Of a stretch of 64,000 nt of DNA, positions 51,300 to 59,962 are shown piece after piece. Numbering within the stretch: the first letter of the stretch is position 1; every line of letters starts with the position of its first letter. This DNA is from Bacteroidaceae bacterium (GTDB lineage Bacteria > Bacteroidota > Bacteroidia > Bacteroidales > Bacteroidaceae). Location of the stretch: assembly GCA_017647225.1 (NCBI GenBank), contig JAGCLA010000023.1:124001-188000 (forward strand), given 5' to 3'. Below the pieces are notes generated by a model. That model worked only from the letters and a program-made list of their open reading frames with translations. It was not told the origin of the DNA and ran no database searches. A program made the position numbers and the translations under genes.

Positions 51300-52940
51300 T
51301 CATTCAATATCGCGAAGGGCTTTCTTCGCATTCTCATAGTCCTGACTTGCCGATAGTTTCCACCACTTTACAGCCTCATCACGGTTACGCTCAACACCCT
51401 TGCCGTTGTAATAGCATACACCAAGGTCGTACTGCGCCACAGGGTGTCCGTTCTCTGCCGCCTTGCTGTACCACATGACCGCTTCGGGATAGTCCTGTGT
51501 CACTCCCATACCTTTATAATACATGACGCCAAGGTTATATTGTGATTCGGTACAGCCCTGTTCTGCGGCTCTTATAAACCACCTCGCGGCAGAGAGATAG
51601 TTCTGCTCCACACCATGACCGTTATAATAGCAAGTGGCAAGGTTAAACTGCGCAGAGGCGTGCCCCTGTTCCGCAGCACTGCTAAAGAGTTCATAAGCCT
51701 TTATATAATCCTTCTCAACGCCAATGGCACGATAATGGAACATTCCGAGTTTGTTCATGGCATCGGAATGCTGTTGCTCCGCAGCCTTATTGTACCAATC
51801 ACATGCTTTTTTAAGGGATTGCTCCACGCCTTCGCCATAGAAATAAGATTCGGCAAGGAAGAACTGAGCATCGGCATTTCCGAGTTCTGCCGCTTTCTTA
51901 TATAACACCACAGCTTTTTCCGGGCTTGCATTGACGCCATAACCGCCATAATAGCACCCTGCAAGCTGACTTATGGCACTTGCATCACCCTTCTCGGCAG
52001 CACGACTGAACCACTTGAATGCCTCACGGTAATCCTGCTCTACCCCATCACCCAGGAAATAGCACCCTGCAACGATGCATTGCGACTCGACATGCCCGAG
52101 TTCGGCTGCTTTGGCAAACCATTTGAACGCTTCAACGCTATCTTTCTCAACACCTGTTCCATAATAGAGCATTTCGGCAAGATAGTATTGCGACAGGGTA
52201 TCACCCTTTTCTGCCGACTTGCGGTATAGCATCGCGGCAACAGACTTATCCATAGCAGTTCCTTCTCCGTTCTCATAACAGACAGCAAGGCTTCTGTTGG
52301 CGATGACATGTCCTTGCTTGGCAGCTTTCTTATACCAATAGACAGCCGTTTCCAGATCCTGTGCCACACCTGAACCGTAATAGTAACATTCGGCAAGTTC
52401 ATTCTGTGCATCGGCATAACCGCCACGTGCAGCCCTTTGGAAACACTCCAAGGCACGTTCGGGATTCACATCTATTCCTTCACCGAGCTTATAACAGACA
52501 CCGAGGTTTGTCAATGCCGGCAGATACCCCTGTTCGGCAGAGAGCAAATACCAGTTCACTGCTTCACCAAAGTCCTGATCCACACCCTTGCCATTCAGAT
52601 AGCAATTACCCAAATTGCATTGCGCCACAGCATGACCCTGCCTTGCGGCCTTACCATACCAATTTGTGGCTTTCTTGTAATCGACATTGACTCCCGTACC
52701 TGTAAAATAGCATGACCCCAAGTTACATTGCGCATCGGCATTTCCCTCTTTTGCGGCCTTTTTCCATTTACGTACGGCAATATCATATTCGGCAGACTTG
52801 AACGCTTCGACACCTTGCGTGTATAGTTCTGCAAGAAAAGAACTGTCAGACACAGCCACCATTTCCGAGCCGGCATATACTTGCTGAAAGCATAACACCG
52901 ACAATACAAGAACGAGGTATGTACTTACAATTCTTCTCAT
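51300..52940 (-). CDS. Secreted SEL1-repeat protein
   Basis: A 546-residue protein with a signal peptide (to about residue 23, QQVYAG) and 13 tandem SEL1 repeats of 36 residues each (pattern A-x-A-Q-x-N-L-G-x-C-Y-x-x-G-x-G-V) from about residue 65 to the end. SEL1 repeats build alpha-solenoid scaffolds that bind partner proteins. The repeats have diverged at DNA level, so this is an old array. It follows a TPR protein by 9 bases, so the two products may act together in the periplasm or outer membrane. The molecular role is unknown. Confidence 0.9.
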   Translation of the reverse strand: MRRIVSTYLVLVLSVLCFQQVYAGSEMVAVSDSSFLAELYTQGVEAFKSAEYDIAVRKWKKAAKEGNADAQCNLGSCYFTGTGVNVDYKKATNWYGKAARQGHAVAQCNLGNCYLNGKGVDQDFGEAVNWYLLSAEQGYLPALTNLGVCYKLGEGIDVNPERALECFQRAARGGYADAQNELAECYYYGSGVAQDLETAVYWYKKAAKQGHVIANRSLAVCYENGEGTAMDKSVAAMLYRKSAEKGDTLSQYYLAEMLYYGTGVEKDSVEAFKWFAKAAELGHVESQCIVAGCYFLGDGVEQDYREAFKWFSRAAEKGDASAISQLAGCYYGGYGVNASPEKAVVLYKKAAELGNADAQFFLAESYFYGEGVEQSLKKACDWYNKAAEQQHSDAMNKLGMFHYRAIGVEKDYIKAYELFSSAAEQGHASAQFNLATCYYNGHGVEQNYLSAARWFIRAAEQGCTESQYNLGVMYYKGMGVTQDYPEAVMWYSKAAENGHPVAQYDLGVCYYNGKGVERNRDEAVKWWKLSASQDYENAKKALRDIE

Positions 52941-52949
52941 CTGTCCAAA

Positions 52950-54635
52950 TCAAGGATTCTGTTTTTCGAGTTTCTCAAGCTGCACTCTGGCATCAGCGTG
53001 TCCTAAGGACAGTGCTTTTTCGAGCGACTCTTTTGCCTTTGCGTTGTCACCCTTCTGCATATAGAGCATGCCTAAAAGATAATGAGTGCCGGCAATCTCC
53101 GGAGCAAGTTCTGCGGCCTTTGTCATTGTCCTTATACCTTCGTCGAACAATTTGACACGATAGCACAGCATACCCTTTTCGACATAATAAAGGACATTCC
53201 CTGGTGCAAGGTCTATTGCTGTCTCAATATCGTTCAATGCCTGTTGAAACATTTTGCAATTGAGTTCGGCCTGTTCGCGCATATAATAGAAATCGGCAGT
53301 CGTAACACCGCCCATAAGCTCTTCGTAACGGTTCAGGTCGAGCACCGCCTCGCGATACTTTTCGGCAGAAACCTTTACTACGGCACGGGTAAGAATATAA
53401 GGAGCAACATTCTTGTCATTCACACCATAACATGCCACAGCGCTGTCGAGTGCTGCAATAGCTTTGTCATAATCGTTCTGCAACACATAGCACTGTGATA
53501 TCTTTGCAAAAACATCGGCGCCACGCATATCTGTTGCCGAGAGTTCTTCATAACATAAGACAGCCTTATCATATTGTCGCATGTTATAAAGCATGTCGGC
53601 CTTATAGTTGATATAAAGACTCTCTCTGCTTATCGAAAGCGCCTTGTCTATCTGCTCCAGAGCATTGTCGAACGAGAGCATTGAATGAGAAACAGAGTCA
53701 CCGCTCAAAACAATCTCGTTAAGGACCTTTGCCTTTCCAAAATATATTTCGGCCTTATTCTCGGCAAGCGACAAAGCCTTGTCCCAAGCCTTGTCGGCCT
53801 GCTCCATGTCACGATAGAATATCGCTATATATTCAGCAAGCGACTGATAACCCTCACAGCTTTTTGGATAGGCAACCATATAGTCCTTGATAGCATTGAG
53901 CCACGACAGACTGTCGCCCATCATCGCCTGCATATACATACACGAAAGCGCCTCTTTCTTTGTGTCAGGCATTGCCGTACGTATTTTCATGCCGGCATAA
54001 TCGTAAAATCCTTTTCCGTAGTTTCTTGTACTCGGGACAAGAGATGAAGACAATGCGGCACTGACTGCATAGCTCTTTACGGTATCGCCCGATGCAGCAG
54101 GCTGCATGACAGCAACAAGCTCGCCCTTCGAATTCAACAACGGCTGTGAAAGATAACCCTCTTTCATTGGCTTGTCGAGAGTATAATAAGCCAATGAATA
54201 TACCGAATCGACAGCAAGGACTTCAACAGGTTCTACCTTGCCGTTTTTCTTTACCCCGTATGCAAGCATATAAAGTTCATCACCAACTGCAACTTTTGGA
54301 GATGAGAGAATGAACGGCTTTACCTTTTTGACAGGTGATATACGTATCTTTACACAATCGAATATATCATCTACGCCGACAATATACTTTACGGGATATG
54401 CCTTGCCACTGTTGTCAACCACGACAGCACTGTCCGCACCTGCAAAGAGTGCTGCTGAGGCAAGAAGCTCGCTGTTTTTTTCCACAAACAACGCAGTTCC
54501 GTTAGCCTTTACAGTACCCTTGCTGTATGTTACGACTCCGGCAACAGAACTCAGCCTATCCTTAACGGCCTTTGGCTGTGCTATGGCAACGAAGGCTGAA
54601 AAAAGAATGGCGGACAGGGTTATAAGAAGCCTCAT
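52950..54635 (-). CDS. Secreted protein with degenerate trypsin-like domain and TPR repeats
   Basis: A 561-residue protein with a signal peptide (about 1-19, FVAIAQ). Residues 30-210 follow the HtrA/trypsin beta-barrel pattern (GTALFVEKNSELLASAALFA; DDIFDCVKIRI; GYLSQPLLNSKGELVAVMQP), but the catalytic His is absent (LASAALF replaces TNAHVV), and GYLSQP lacks Ser at the GNSGGP nucleophile position. This predicts an inactive protease. Residues 230-555 hold about eight TPR units, among them YDKAIAALDSAVACYG and AKAKESLEKALSLGHADARV. It starts 4 bases after rlmB and precedes the SEL1 gene. A chaperone or scaffold role is inferred. Confidence 0.82.
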   Translation of the reverse strand: MRLLITLSAILFSAFVAIAQPKAVKDRLSSVAGVVTYSKGTVKANGTALFVEKNSELLASAALFAGADSAVVVDNSGKAYPVKYIVGVDDIFDCVKIRISPVKKVKPFILSSPKVAVGDELYMLAYGVKKNGKVEPVEVLAVDSVYSLAYYTLDKPMKEGYLSQPLLNSKGELVAVMQPAASGDTVKSYAVSAALSSSLVPSTRNYGKGFYDYAGMKIRTAMPDTKKEALSCMYMQAMMGDSLSWLNAIKDYMVAYPKSCEGYQSLAEYIAIFYRDMEQADKAWDKALSLAENKAEIYFGKAKVLNEIVLSGDSVSHSMLSFDNALEQIDKALSISRESLYINYKADMLYNMRQYDKAVLCYEELSATDMRGADVFAKISQCYVLQNDYDKAIAALDSAVACYGVNDKNVAPYILTRAVVKVSAEKYREAVLDLNRYEELMGGVTTADFYYMREQAELNCKMFQQALNDIETAIDLAPGNVLYYVEKGMLCYRVKLFDEGIRTMTKAAELAPEIAGTHYLLGMLYMQKGDNAKAKESLEKALSLGHADARVQLEKLEKQNP

Positions 54636-54639
54636 GGTA

Positions 54640-55386
54640 TCAGCCTATAAGATGACGTTGACGTACAGCCTCGTAAAGTATTACACCTGTGGCAACCGAC
54701 ACATTCAACGATTCGATGTTTCCGAATTGCGGTATCGATACCCAATCGTCGCAAAGCGCAAGATGCTCGTGTGGAATACCTGTATCCTCTGCACCCATAA
54801 CCACGCATACAGGCTCTGTAAAGTTGGCCTGTGTATAGTTCATCTTACCCTTTTCTGTAGCGCATACCACTCTGATACCCGATTCCTTAAGGAATTTGAG
54901 CGTTTCGGTGATATTCTTTTCACGACATACGGGGAGTGTGTGCAAAGCGCCTGCAGATGTCTTTACAGCGTCGGCATTTACAGTTACACTGTTATGTGCA
55001 GGGATTATTATTGCATCAACACCGGCACAGTCGCATGTACGGGCAATGGAACCGAAGTTACGAACGTCGGTGATACCGTCAAGCAACACAAGGAAAGGCA
55101 TTTTACCCTCTTCGTACAATGTCGGTACAAGAGTATCGACCTTAGCATATTCAACAGCCGAGATATATGCAATCACACCCTGATGATTCTTACGTGTTAT
55201 GCGATTGAGTTTCTCTACCGGAACGCGTACTACGGGAATGGTGCGCCCCTTTAGAGCTGCAAAAAGCTCACGCGAGAGTTCACTCTGGATATCACGTTTT
55301 ACAAGGATTTTATCAACCTCCTTGCCAGCCTCGAGAGCCTCAAGAACGGCGCGTACGCCGAATATCATTTCATTTGAATTTACCAT
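54640..55386 (-). CDS. rlmB: 23S rRNA (guanosine-2'-O-)-methyltransferase, RlmB/TrmH family
   Basis: A SPOUT-class 2'-O-methyltransferase of 248 residues. The substrate-binding N-domain has MIFGVRAVLEALEAGKEVDK and NHQGVIAYISAVEY. The knotted catalytic domain has the three motifs LLDGITDVRNFGSIARTCDC (catalytic Arg and Asn), VMGAEDTGIPHEHL and IPQFGNIESLNVSVATGVIL. Length and domain set point to RlmB (G2251 of 23S rRNA), though the exact target is by family. It lies 6 bases after recN and 4 before the TPR gene. Confidence 0.92.
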   Translation of the reverse strand: MVNSNEMIFGVRAVLEALEAGKEVDKILVKRDIQSELSRELFAALKGRTIPVVRVPVEKLNRITRKNHQGVIAYISAVEYAKVDTLVPTLYEEGKMPFLVLLDGITDVRNFGSIARTCDCAGVDAIIIPAHNSVTVNADAVKTSAGALHTLPVCREKNITETLKFLKESGIRVVCATEKGKMNYTQANFTEPVCVVMGAEDTGIPHEHLALCDDWVSIPQFGNIESLNVSVATGVILYEAVRQRHLIG

Positions 55387-55392
55387 ATCTTA

Positions 55393-57057
55393 TTACGATT
55401 TAGACAACAGGAGAGCCGCATTTTCCATAGCCACATCGGTGAGTATCTCGCCACTCATCATCTGCGCAATCTCACGTACGCGTTCCTGCTGTTCGAGTTC
55501 TATCATATTTGTTACTGTTCCCTTTTCTGTCTCCTCCTTGTAAACCTTATAATGGCTTGCGCCGAGTGCCGCCACCTGTGGCAAATGGGTTATGCTGAGC
55601 ACCTGACGGTTTGCGCTGCCCATCTGTTGCATAAGACGACCCATGCGCTCGGCAATGAAACCTGAAACACCTGTATCGACCTCGTCAAAGATAAGTGTCG
55701 GCTGGTTTGTTTCAGAAGCTACAAGCGATTTGAGAGCAAGCATCACACGTGACATTTCACCGCCCGATGCCACATCGCTCAAAGGCTGCGGAGCGCTACT
55801 GCTGTTTGCCGAGAAGAGGAATACGACGTTATCGACACCATGAGGCGTGAAGTCGTTTGTCCTTCCGAATTCAACCTCAAAACGAATCACAGGCATACCA
55901 AGATTGACAAGTATTGCAGTAATATCAACTTTTAACCTGTCGGCACTTGCCTTACGTTTTTCGGTAAGCTCGGCAGCCATGGCTGTCATGCGCTCACGCA
56001 AAACCAACAATTGCTTTTCGGCAACCTTAATATCATCGTCACCACATGAAATGCGTTCCAGACGGGCATATATATCGTTATACAGGGATATAAGTTCCTC
56101 CACCGTCGCTACACGATGTTTCTTTTGCAAGTCATATATAAGAGCTATGCGACGCTCTACAAACTCAAGACGGTCGGGAGCGAACTGAACACGCTCGGCA
56201 CGTGACATCATTTCGCTACAACAATCCTTCAGTTCGATATAGTTACTTTCAAGACGTTCTGAAAACTCACCTGCAATGCTGTAATGTGACGCAATGCGTG
56301 CCAAAGCGGAAGATGCATCGCGCAAGACTGTAAGCAATGAGCCTCTCTCGTCGCCGTCAATAGCATTGCATGCACCATAAAGAGCCCCTTTTATCTCTTC
56401 GGCATGCGAAAGTTCCTGCACCTCCGATTCCAGTTCCTCAAGCTCGCCTTCCTTCAATGACGCACTTTCAAGTTCGTTCAACTGGAAACGCAGCCACTCT
56501 TCGTCGCGACGGCTCTTTTCAAGTTCTTCCTTCATCTGCCCTATCTCACGGCAGAGAGCGGTATATCTGTTATATTCGGCTGTATATGCATCAAGAAGTG
56601 CCTTATCACCCGACAGGGTATCAAGTACACCCAATTGATAGTTACGGTCCGCTATCAGCAGATTCTGATGCTGAGAATGTATGTCGATAAGCCTTGCTCC
56701 AAGTTCCTTAAGTTGCGCCACTCCTACCGGGGTGTCGTTGACAAAAGCACGGCTCCTGCCGCTTGACGACAACTCCCTACGCACAATACATTCGTCATCA
56801 TAGTCCATTTCGTTCTCCTCGAAGAACGGTTGAAGTCCGAACCCTGCAATATCAAAACAACCCTCGATAACACATTTCTCGGCACCTTCGCGTATGGTCT
56901 TCACGTCGGAACGTTGCCCAAGCAGCATGGCAATGGCACCAAGAAAGACAGATTTTCCATGACCTGTTTCTCCGGTTATCACAGAGAAGCCTGATGTAAA
57001 ATCGACATCAACCCTCTCTATCAGCGCATAGTTACGTATCGATATCTGTTTAAGCAT
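55393..57057 (-). CDS. recN: DNA repair protein RecN
   Basis: An SMC-like ATPase for double-strand break repair. The 554-residue protein has ISIRNYALIERVDVDF, the Walker A motif GETGHGKSVFLG (normally GETGAGKS, so Ala is replaced by His), a coiled coil (about 150-380), the ABC signature LSDVASGGEMSRVMLALK and Walker B PTLIFDEVDTGVSGFIAERM. The invariant Gly, Lys and Ser of Walker A are all retained, so activity is likely. It follows the coaBC fusion gene by 6 bases. Confidence 0.95.
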   Translation of the reverse strand: MLKQISIRNYALIERVDVDFTSGFSVITGETGHGKSVFLGAIAMLLGQRSDVKTIREGAEKCVIEGCFDIAGFGLQPFFEENEMDYDDECIVRRELSSSGRSRAFVNDTPVGVAQLKELGARLIDIHSQHQNLLIADRNYQLGVLDTLSGDKALLDAYTAEYNRYTALCREIGQMKEELEKSRRDEEWLRFQLNELESASLKEGELEELESEVQELSHAEEIKGALYGACNAIDGDERGSLLTVLRDASSALARIASHYSIAGEFSERLESNYIELKDCCSEMMSRAERVQFAPDRLEFVERRIALIYDLQKKHRVATVEELISLYNDIYARLERISCGDDDIKVAEKQLLVLRERMTAMAAELTEKRKASADRLKVDITAILVNLGMPVIRFEVEFGRTNDFTPHGVDNVVFLFSANSSSAPQPLSDVASGGEMSRVMLALKSLVASETNQPTLIFDEVDTGVSGFIAERMGRLMQQMGSANRQVLSITHLPQVAALGASHYKVYKEETEKGTVTNMIELEQQERVREIAQMMSGEILTDVAMENAALLLSKS

Positions 57058-57063
57058 CGGTGC

Positions 57064-59148
57064 TTAATTGTTGTTTTTGGTTATTTTATCCAATTCGGGT
57101 GAAAGTGAAGGATTTATATCCAAAAGTGTATCCACAACCTTTTTCTTCTCCTCGGGTGTGCATTTGGAATATATATTCACTATTTCATCGATTTTGTATT
57201 CGGTAAAAAGATTTGTGAAATAGGCCATAGGACGGTCCTCATGCGCCTTGTTCAACAAATCAAAACACTCTGTTATAGCCTTACGTCCATTGTCGGCATT
57301 GCGATACATGGTATCAAGTCCCAAACGATGATAGTTGTACATAAGCTTACGGATAGGCTCCATAGCTCCGTTCAGATAGTCATCGATAATTGAATAGCGG
57401 TTATTGTTTCCTGTACCGGCTCTCCACCCGGCATCACCAAGATTCTGTGCATTGCCGGCAATGGCCTGCGACTTGTTCAGCCACTCACTGCCTCCAAGTT
57501 CGCCCATGGTATCCATATCCATGCCTATTATCAGATAGACATAGAACGCTATTACAGCCGTAAGGTTGTTGTCTAGATTATCCTCGACAAATTCAAGACG
57601 GTCATAGGGCTGATACTTGAACTTGATACTTTTGTCCTCGTATTTGAATATCGTCGAAGAGTATGACGAGCCATATACAGGACGTGTGGCCTGCACCATA
57701 AGAGAACAGTCGAAACTACCATCATTGGCGTATGAATTGACCACAAAGGAGAAATTGCATACAATACGTTCTTCTTCCTCATAGGTAATTGAAGTCCACT
57801 TGCGGTTGCCAATAAACTCTATAAGAGAGCTTTCAAGCTGTTCAAAGACCTCGGTATTTGAGCCTTGGACCTTGCTTGAGTTGAGTGTTACGGTAGCATT
57901 GAGTTCCTCGCCCTCGGCACTCGCTGCAACAGGCAACAGCATCAGTAACAGCAGAAGAAAGAACTTCGAGATATGCGATACTATATCCTTCGCAACATCC
58001 TTCTTGCTCTTTAACGGATATTCGGTCTTGCCCTGTTTGTCTATAATAGTCACCTTGTTGGTGTCGTGGGCAAAGCCGGCTCCCTTATCTTCGAGCGAGT
58101 TCAAGACTATAAAATCAAGATTCTTCTTTGCAAGTTTGTCATTGGCATTAGCCTCGCCGTTGTTTGTTTCAAGAGCAAAGCCCACAAGACGCTGCGAAGA
58201 TGTTTTCATGCCTCCCAAGCAGGCTGCAATATCTTTATTTGCCTCCAGCTCTATTGTCATGTTCGATGCAGTCCTCTTTATCTTCTCGTTTGTCTGAACT
58301 GCCGGACGGTAGTCGGCAACAGCGGCCGAGAGCACTGCGACATCACACGAAGGGAATTCCCCAACAGCGGCTTCATACATTTCGTTGGCCGACTCTACAT
58401 CTATTCGATTGATTGACGGGTGAGGAGTAGGCAATGATACAGGGCCTGCCACAAGAGTGACATCGGCACCGCGTCTTGCACACTCGCCTGCAATGGCAAA
58501 ACCCATCTTACCCGATGAGTAATTGCCTATAAAACGTACAGGGTCAATCTTCTCGTAAGTCGGTCCGGCTGTGATAAGAACTTTCCTGCCTTTCAGATCA
58601 CAGCTTTCGCAAAAAAAATCCTTCAGTGCCTGAACAATGTTTTCAGGCTCCTCCATGCGGCCTTTACCCATCAGGTGGCTGGCAAGTTCTCCTGCAGCCG
58701 CCTCAATGACGATATTTCCGTAACCTTTCAGGATTTCGATGTTACGTTGAGTCGATGGATGGGCATACATATCAAGGTCCATTGCCGGAGCAACAAACAC
58801 AGGAGCCTTCATTGAGAGGTATGTGGTAACAAGCAGGTTGTCGGCTATGCCACCTGCCATTTTACCCAAAGTGGCTGCCGTAACAGGAGCTATCACCATA
58901 GCATCGGCCCACAAGCCGAGTTCAACATGGCTATGCCAAGTGCCACTCGTTGTATTGAAAAATTCACTGAGAACCGGGCGACCCGACAATGTCGAAAGAG
59001 TCAGCGGAGTTATGAACTCCTTTGCCGAAGGGGTCATTACAACCTGCACCTCGGCGCCCTCCTTGACCAATAGACGGAGAAGCATTGCCGCCTTGTAGGC
59101 AGCAATACTTCCTGTAACTCCCAATACTATCTTTTTCCCTTTAAGCAT
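57064..59148 (-). CDS. coaBC: Fusion: CoaBC (phosphopantothenoylcysteine decarboxylase/synthase) with DUF4835 protein
   Basis: One 694-residue frame joins two proteins. Residues 1-395 are CoaBC, which makes 4'-phosphopantetheine for coenzyme A: flavin-binding VLGVTGSIAAYKAAML, WHSHVELGLWAD with the decarboxylase His, PAMDLDMYAHPST, then the synthase part LITAGPTYEKIDPVRFIGNY, SSGKMGFAIA and LSAAVADYRPA. Residues 396-411 (FFLLLLLMLLPVAASA) look like a signal peptide with an AxA cleavage site, and 412-694 are DUF4835, a family labelled PorD of type IX secretion in some databases and normally a separate exported protein. No ATG, GTG or TTG lies suitably before the signal segment, so a real fusion is likely. 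Its topology would put CoaBC in the cytoplasm and DUF4835 in the periplasm. Confidence 0.9.
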   Translation of the reverse strand: MLKGKKIVLGVTGSIAAYKAAMLLRLLVKEGAEVQVVMTPSAKEFITPLTLSTLSGRPVLSEFFNTTSGTWHSHVELGLWADAMVIAPVTAATLGKMAGGIADNLLVTTYLSMKAPVFVAPAMDLDMYAHPSTQRNIEILKGYGNIVIEAAAGELASHLMGKGRMEEPENIVQALKDFFCESCDLKGRKVLITAGPTYEKIDPVRFIGNYSSGKMGFAIAGECARRGADVTLVAGPVSLPTPHPSINRIDVESANEMYEAAVGEFPSCDVAVLSAAVADYRPAVQTNEKIKRTASNMTIELEANKDIAACLGGMKTSSQRLVGFALETNNGEANANDKLAKKNLDFIVLNSLEDKGAGFAHDTNKVTIIDKQGKTEYPLKSKKDVAKDIVSHISKFFLLLLLMLLPVAASAEGEELNATVTLNSSKVQGSNTEVFEQLESSLIEFIGNRKWTSITYEEEERIVCNFSFVVNSYANDGSFDCSLMVQATRPVYGSSYSSTIFKYEDKSIKFKYQPYDRLEFVEDNLDNNLTAVIAFYVYLIIGMDMDTMGELGGSEWLNKSQAIAGNAQNLGDAGWRAGTGNNNRYSIIDDYLNGAMEPIRKLMYNYHRLGLDTMYRNADNGRKAITECFDLLNKAHEDRPMAYFTNLFTEYKIDEIVNIYSKCTPEEKKKVVDTLLDINPSLSPELDKITKNNN

Positions 59149-59192
59149 TTGGACTTAATTATTGTTATTGTCAAAGACAACGGTTTTTAATT

Positions 59193-59960
59193 TTATCGTT
59201 TTATACCACGCAATTTTATACGTGTAAGCACCTGCTTTGTATTCAACGTGAAGTCACCGTTCATCATCCAGCCATAATAACCCGGATCACGGTCCAACAC
59301 GGCATCAACAGGCATGCCTTTGTATTTTCCGAAGTTAAAGACCTCGCGACCGGTTTCGTCATATACTATGCGACCCGCGAAATCGACATTGTTTGTAAAT
59401 GATGATTCCTTGGAAAGAGCATCCATATCGTTTTCCATGTCGGCATAGTGGTCGAGCTGAGCCTTCAACACCTCGTATGTAGCACGAGTGTCGGCAAGCG
59501 CGCTATGCGCATCTTCCAGATTCTTGCCACAATAGAACTTGTATGCGGCTGTCAGAGTTCTTGGCTCACGCTTATGATAAAGCACCTGAACATCTATTGC
59601 CGAAAGACGCGAGAGGTCTATATCGACCTGAGCACGCAAGAATTCCTCGGCAAGCAAAGGAAGGTCGAAACGGTTGGAGTTGAAACCGGCAACGTCACAC
59701 CCTGCGAATTCGTTTGCTATCTCCTTTGCAACATCCTTGAACAATGGGCAATCCTTCACGTCTTCGTCATATATGCCATGCACGGCAGACGCGACTTCAG
59801 GGATATGCATACCAGGATTAATGCGCTTTGTATATTCGATTTCCCTTCCATCGGGGAATATCTTTATATAACAGATTTCAACAATCCTGTCCTTTGAGAT
59901 GTCGGTACCCGTTGTCTCAAGGTCAAAAAAGATAATCGGTTTCTTAAGATTCAGTTCCAT
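59193..59960 (-). CDS. DEDD 3'-5' exonuclease, DnaQ/ExoX-like
   Basis: A 255-residue DnaQ-fold nuclease. Exo I is FFDLETTGTDISKDRIVEI (catalytic Asp and Glu), exo II GFNSNRFDLPLLAEEFLRA, and exo III HSALADTRATYEVLKAQL (His and Asp of the DEDDh type). The last 60 residues (FGKYKGMPVDAVLDRDPGYY) match the ExoX-type C-terminal extension. It starts two bases after dnaN, so the clamp and a proofreading-like nuclease are made together. It could act as an epsilon-like subunit or in repair; the length alone does not decide. Confidence 0.92.
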   Translation of the reverse strand: MELNLKKPIIFFDLETTGTDISKDRIVEICYIKIFPDGREIEYTKRINPGMHIPEVASAVHGIYDEDVKDCPLFKDVAKEIANEFAGCDVAGFNSNRFDLPLLAEEFLRAQVDIDLSRLSAIDVQVLYHKREPRTLTAAYKFYCGKNLEDAHSALADTRATYEVLKAQLDHYADMENDMDALSKESSFTNNVDFAGRIVYDETGREVFNFGKYKGMPVDAVLDRDPGYYGWMMNGDFTLNTKQVLTRIKLRGIKR

Positions 59961-59962
59961 GA

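Noticed and set aside
51300..52940. Regular repeats of about 108 bases, considered as a CRISPR-like or mobile array
   Set aside because: The period equals 36 codons of the SEL1 repeat, the frame is intact and copies have diverged; it is a protein repeat.
54310..55254. A 314-residue frame on the + strand across the TPR gene and rlmB
   Set aside because: It is antisense to two well-supported genes and matches no family.
57064..59148. CoaBC lacks the classical PAMN Asn (PAMD here) and the decarboxylase Cys loop looks altered
   Set aside because: As far as I recall, PAMDLDM and GELAS-type loops are common in Bacteroidetes CoaBC, so this is probably lineage-typical and not a defect.
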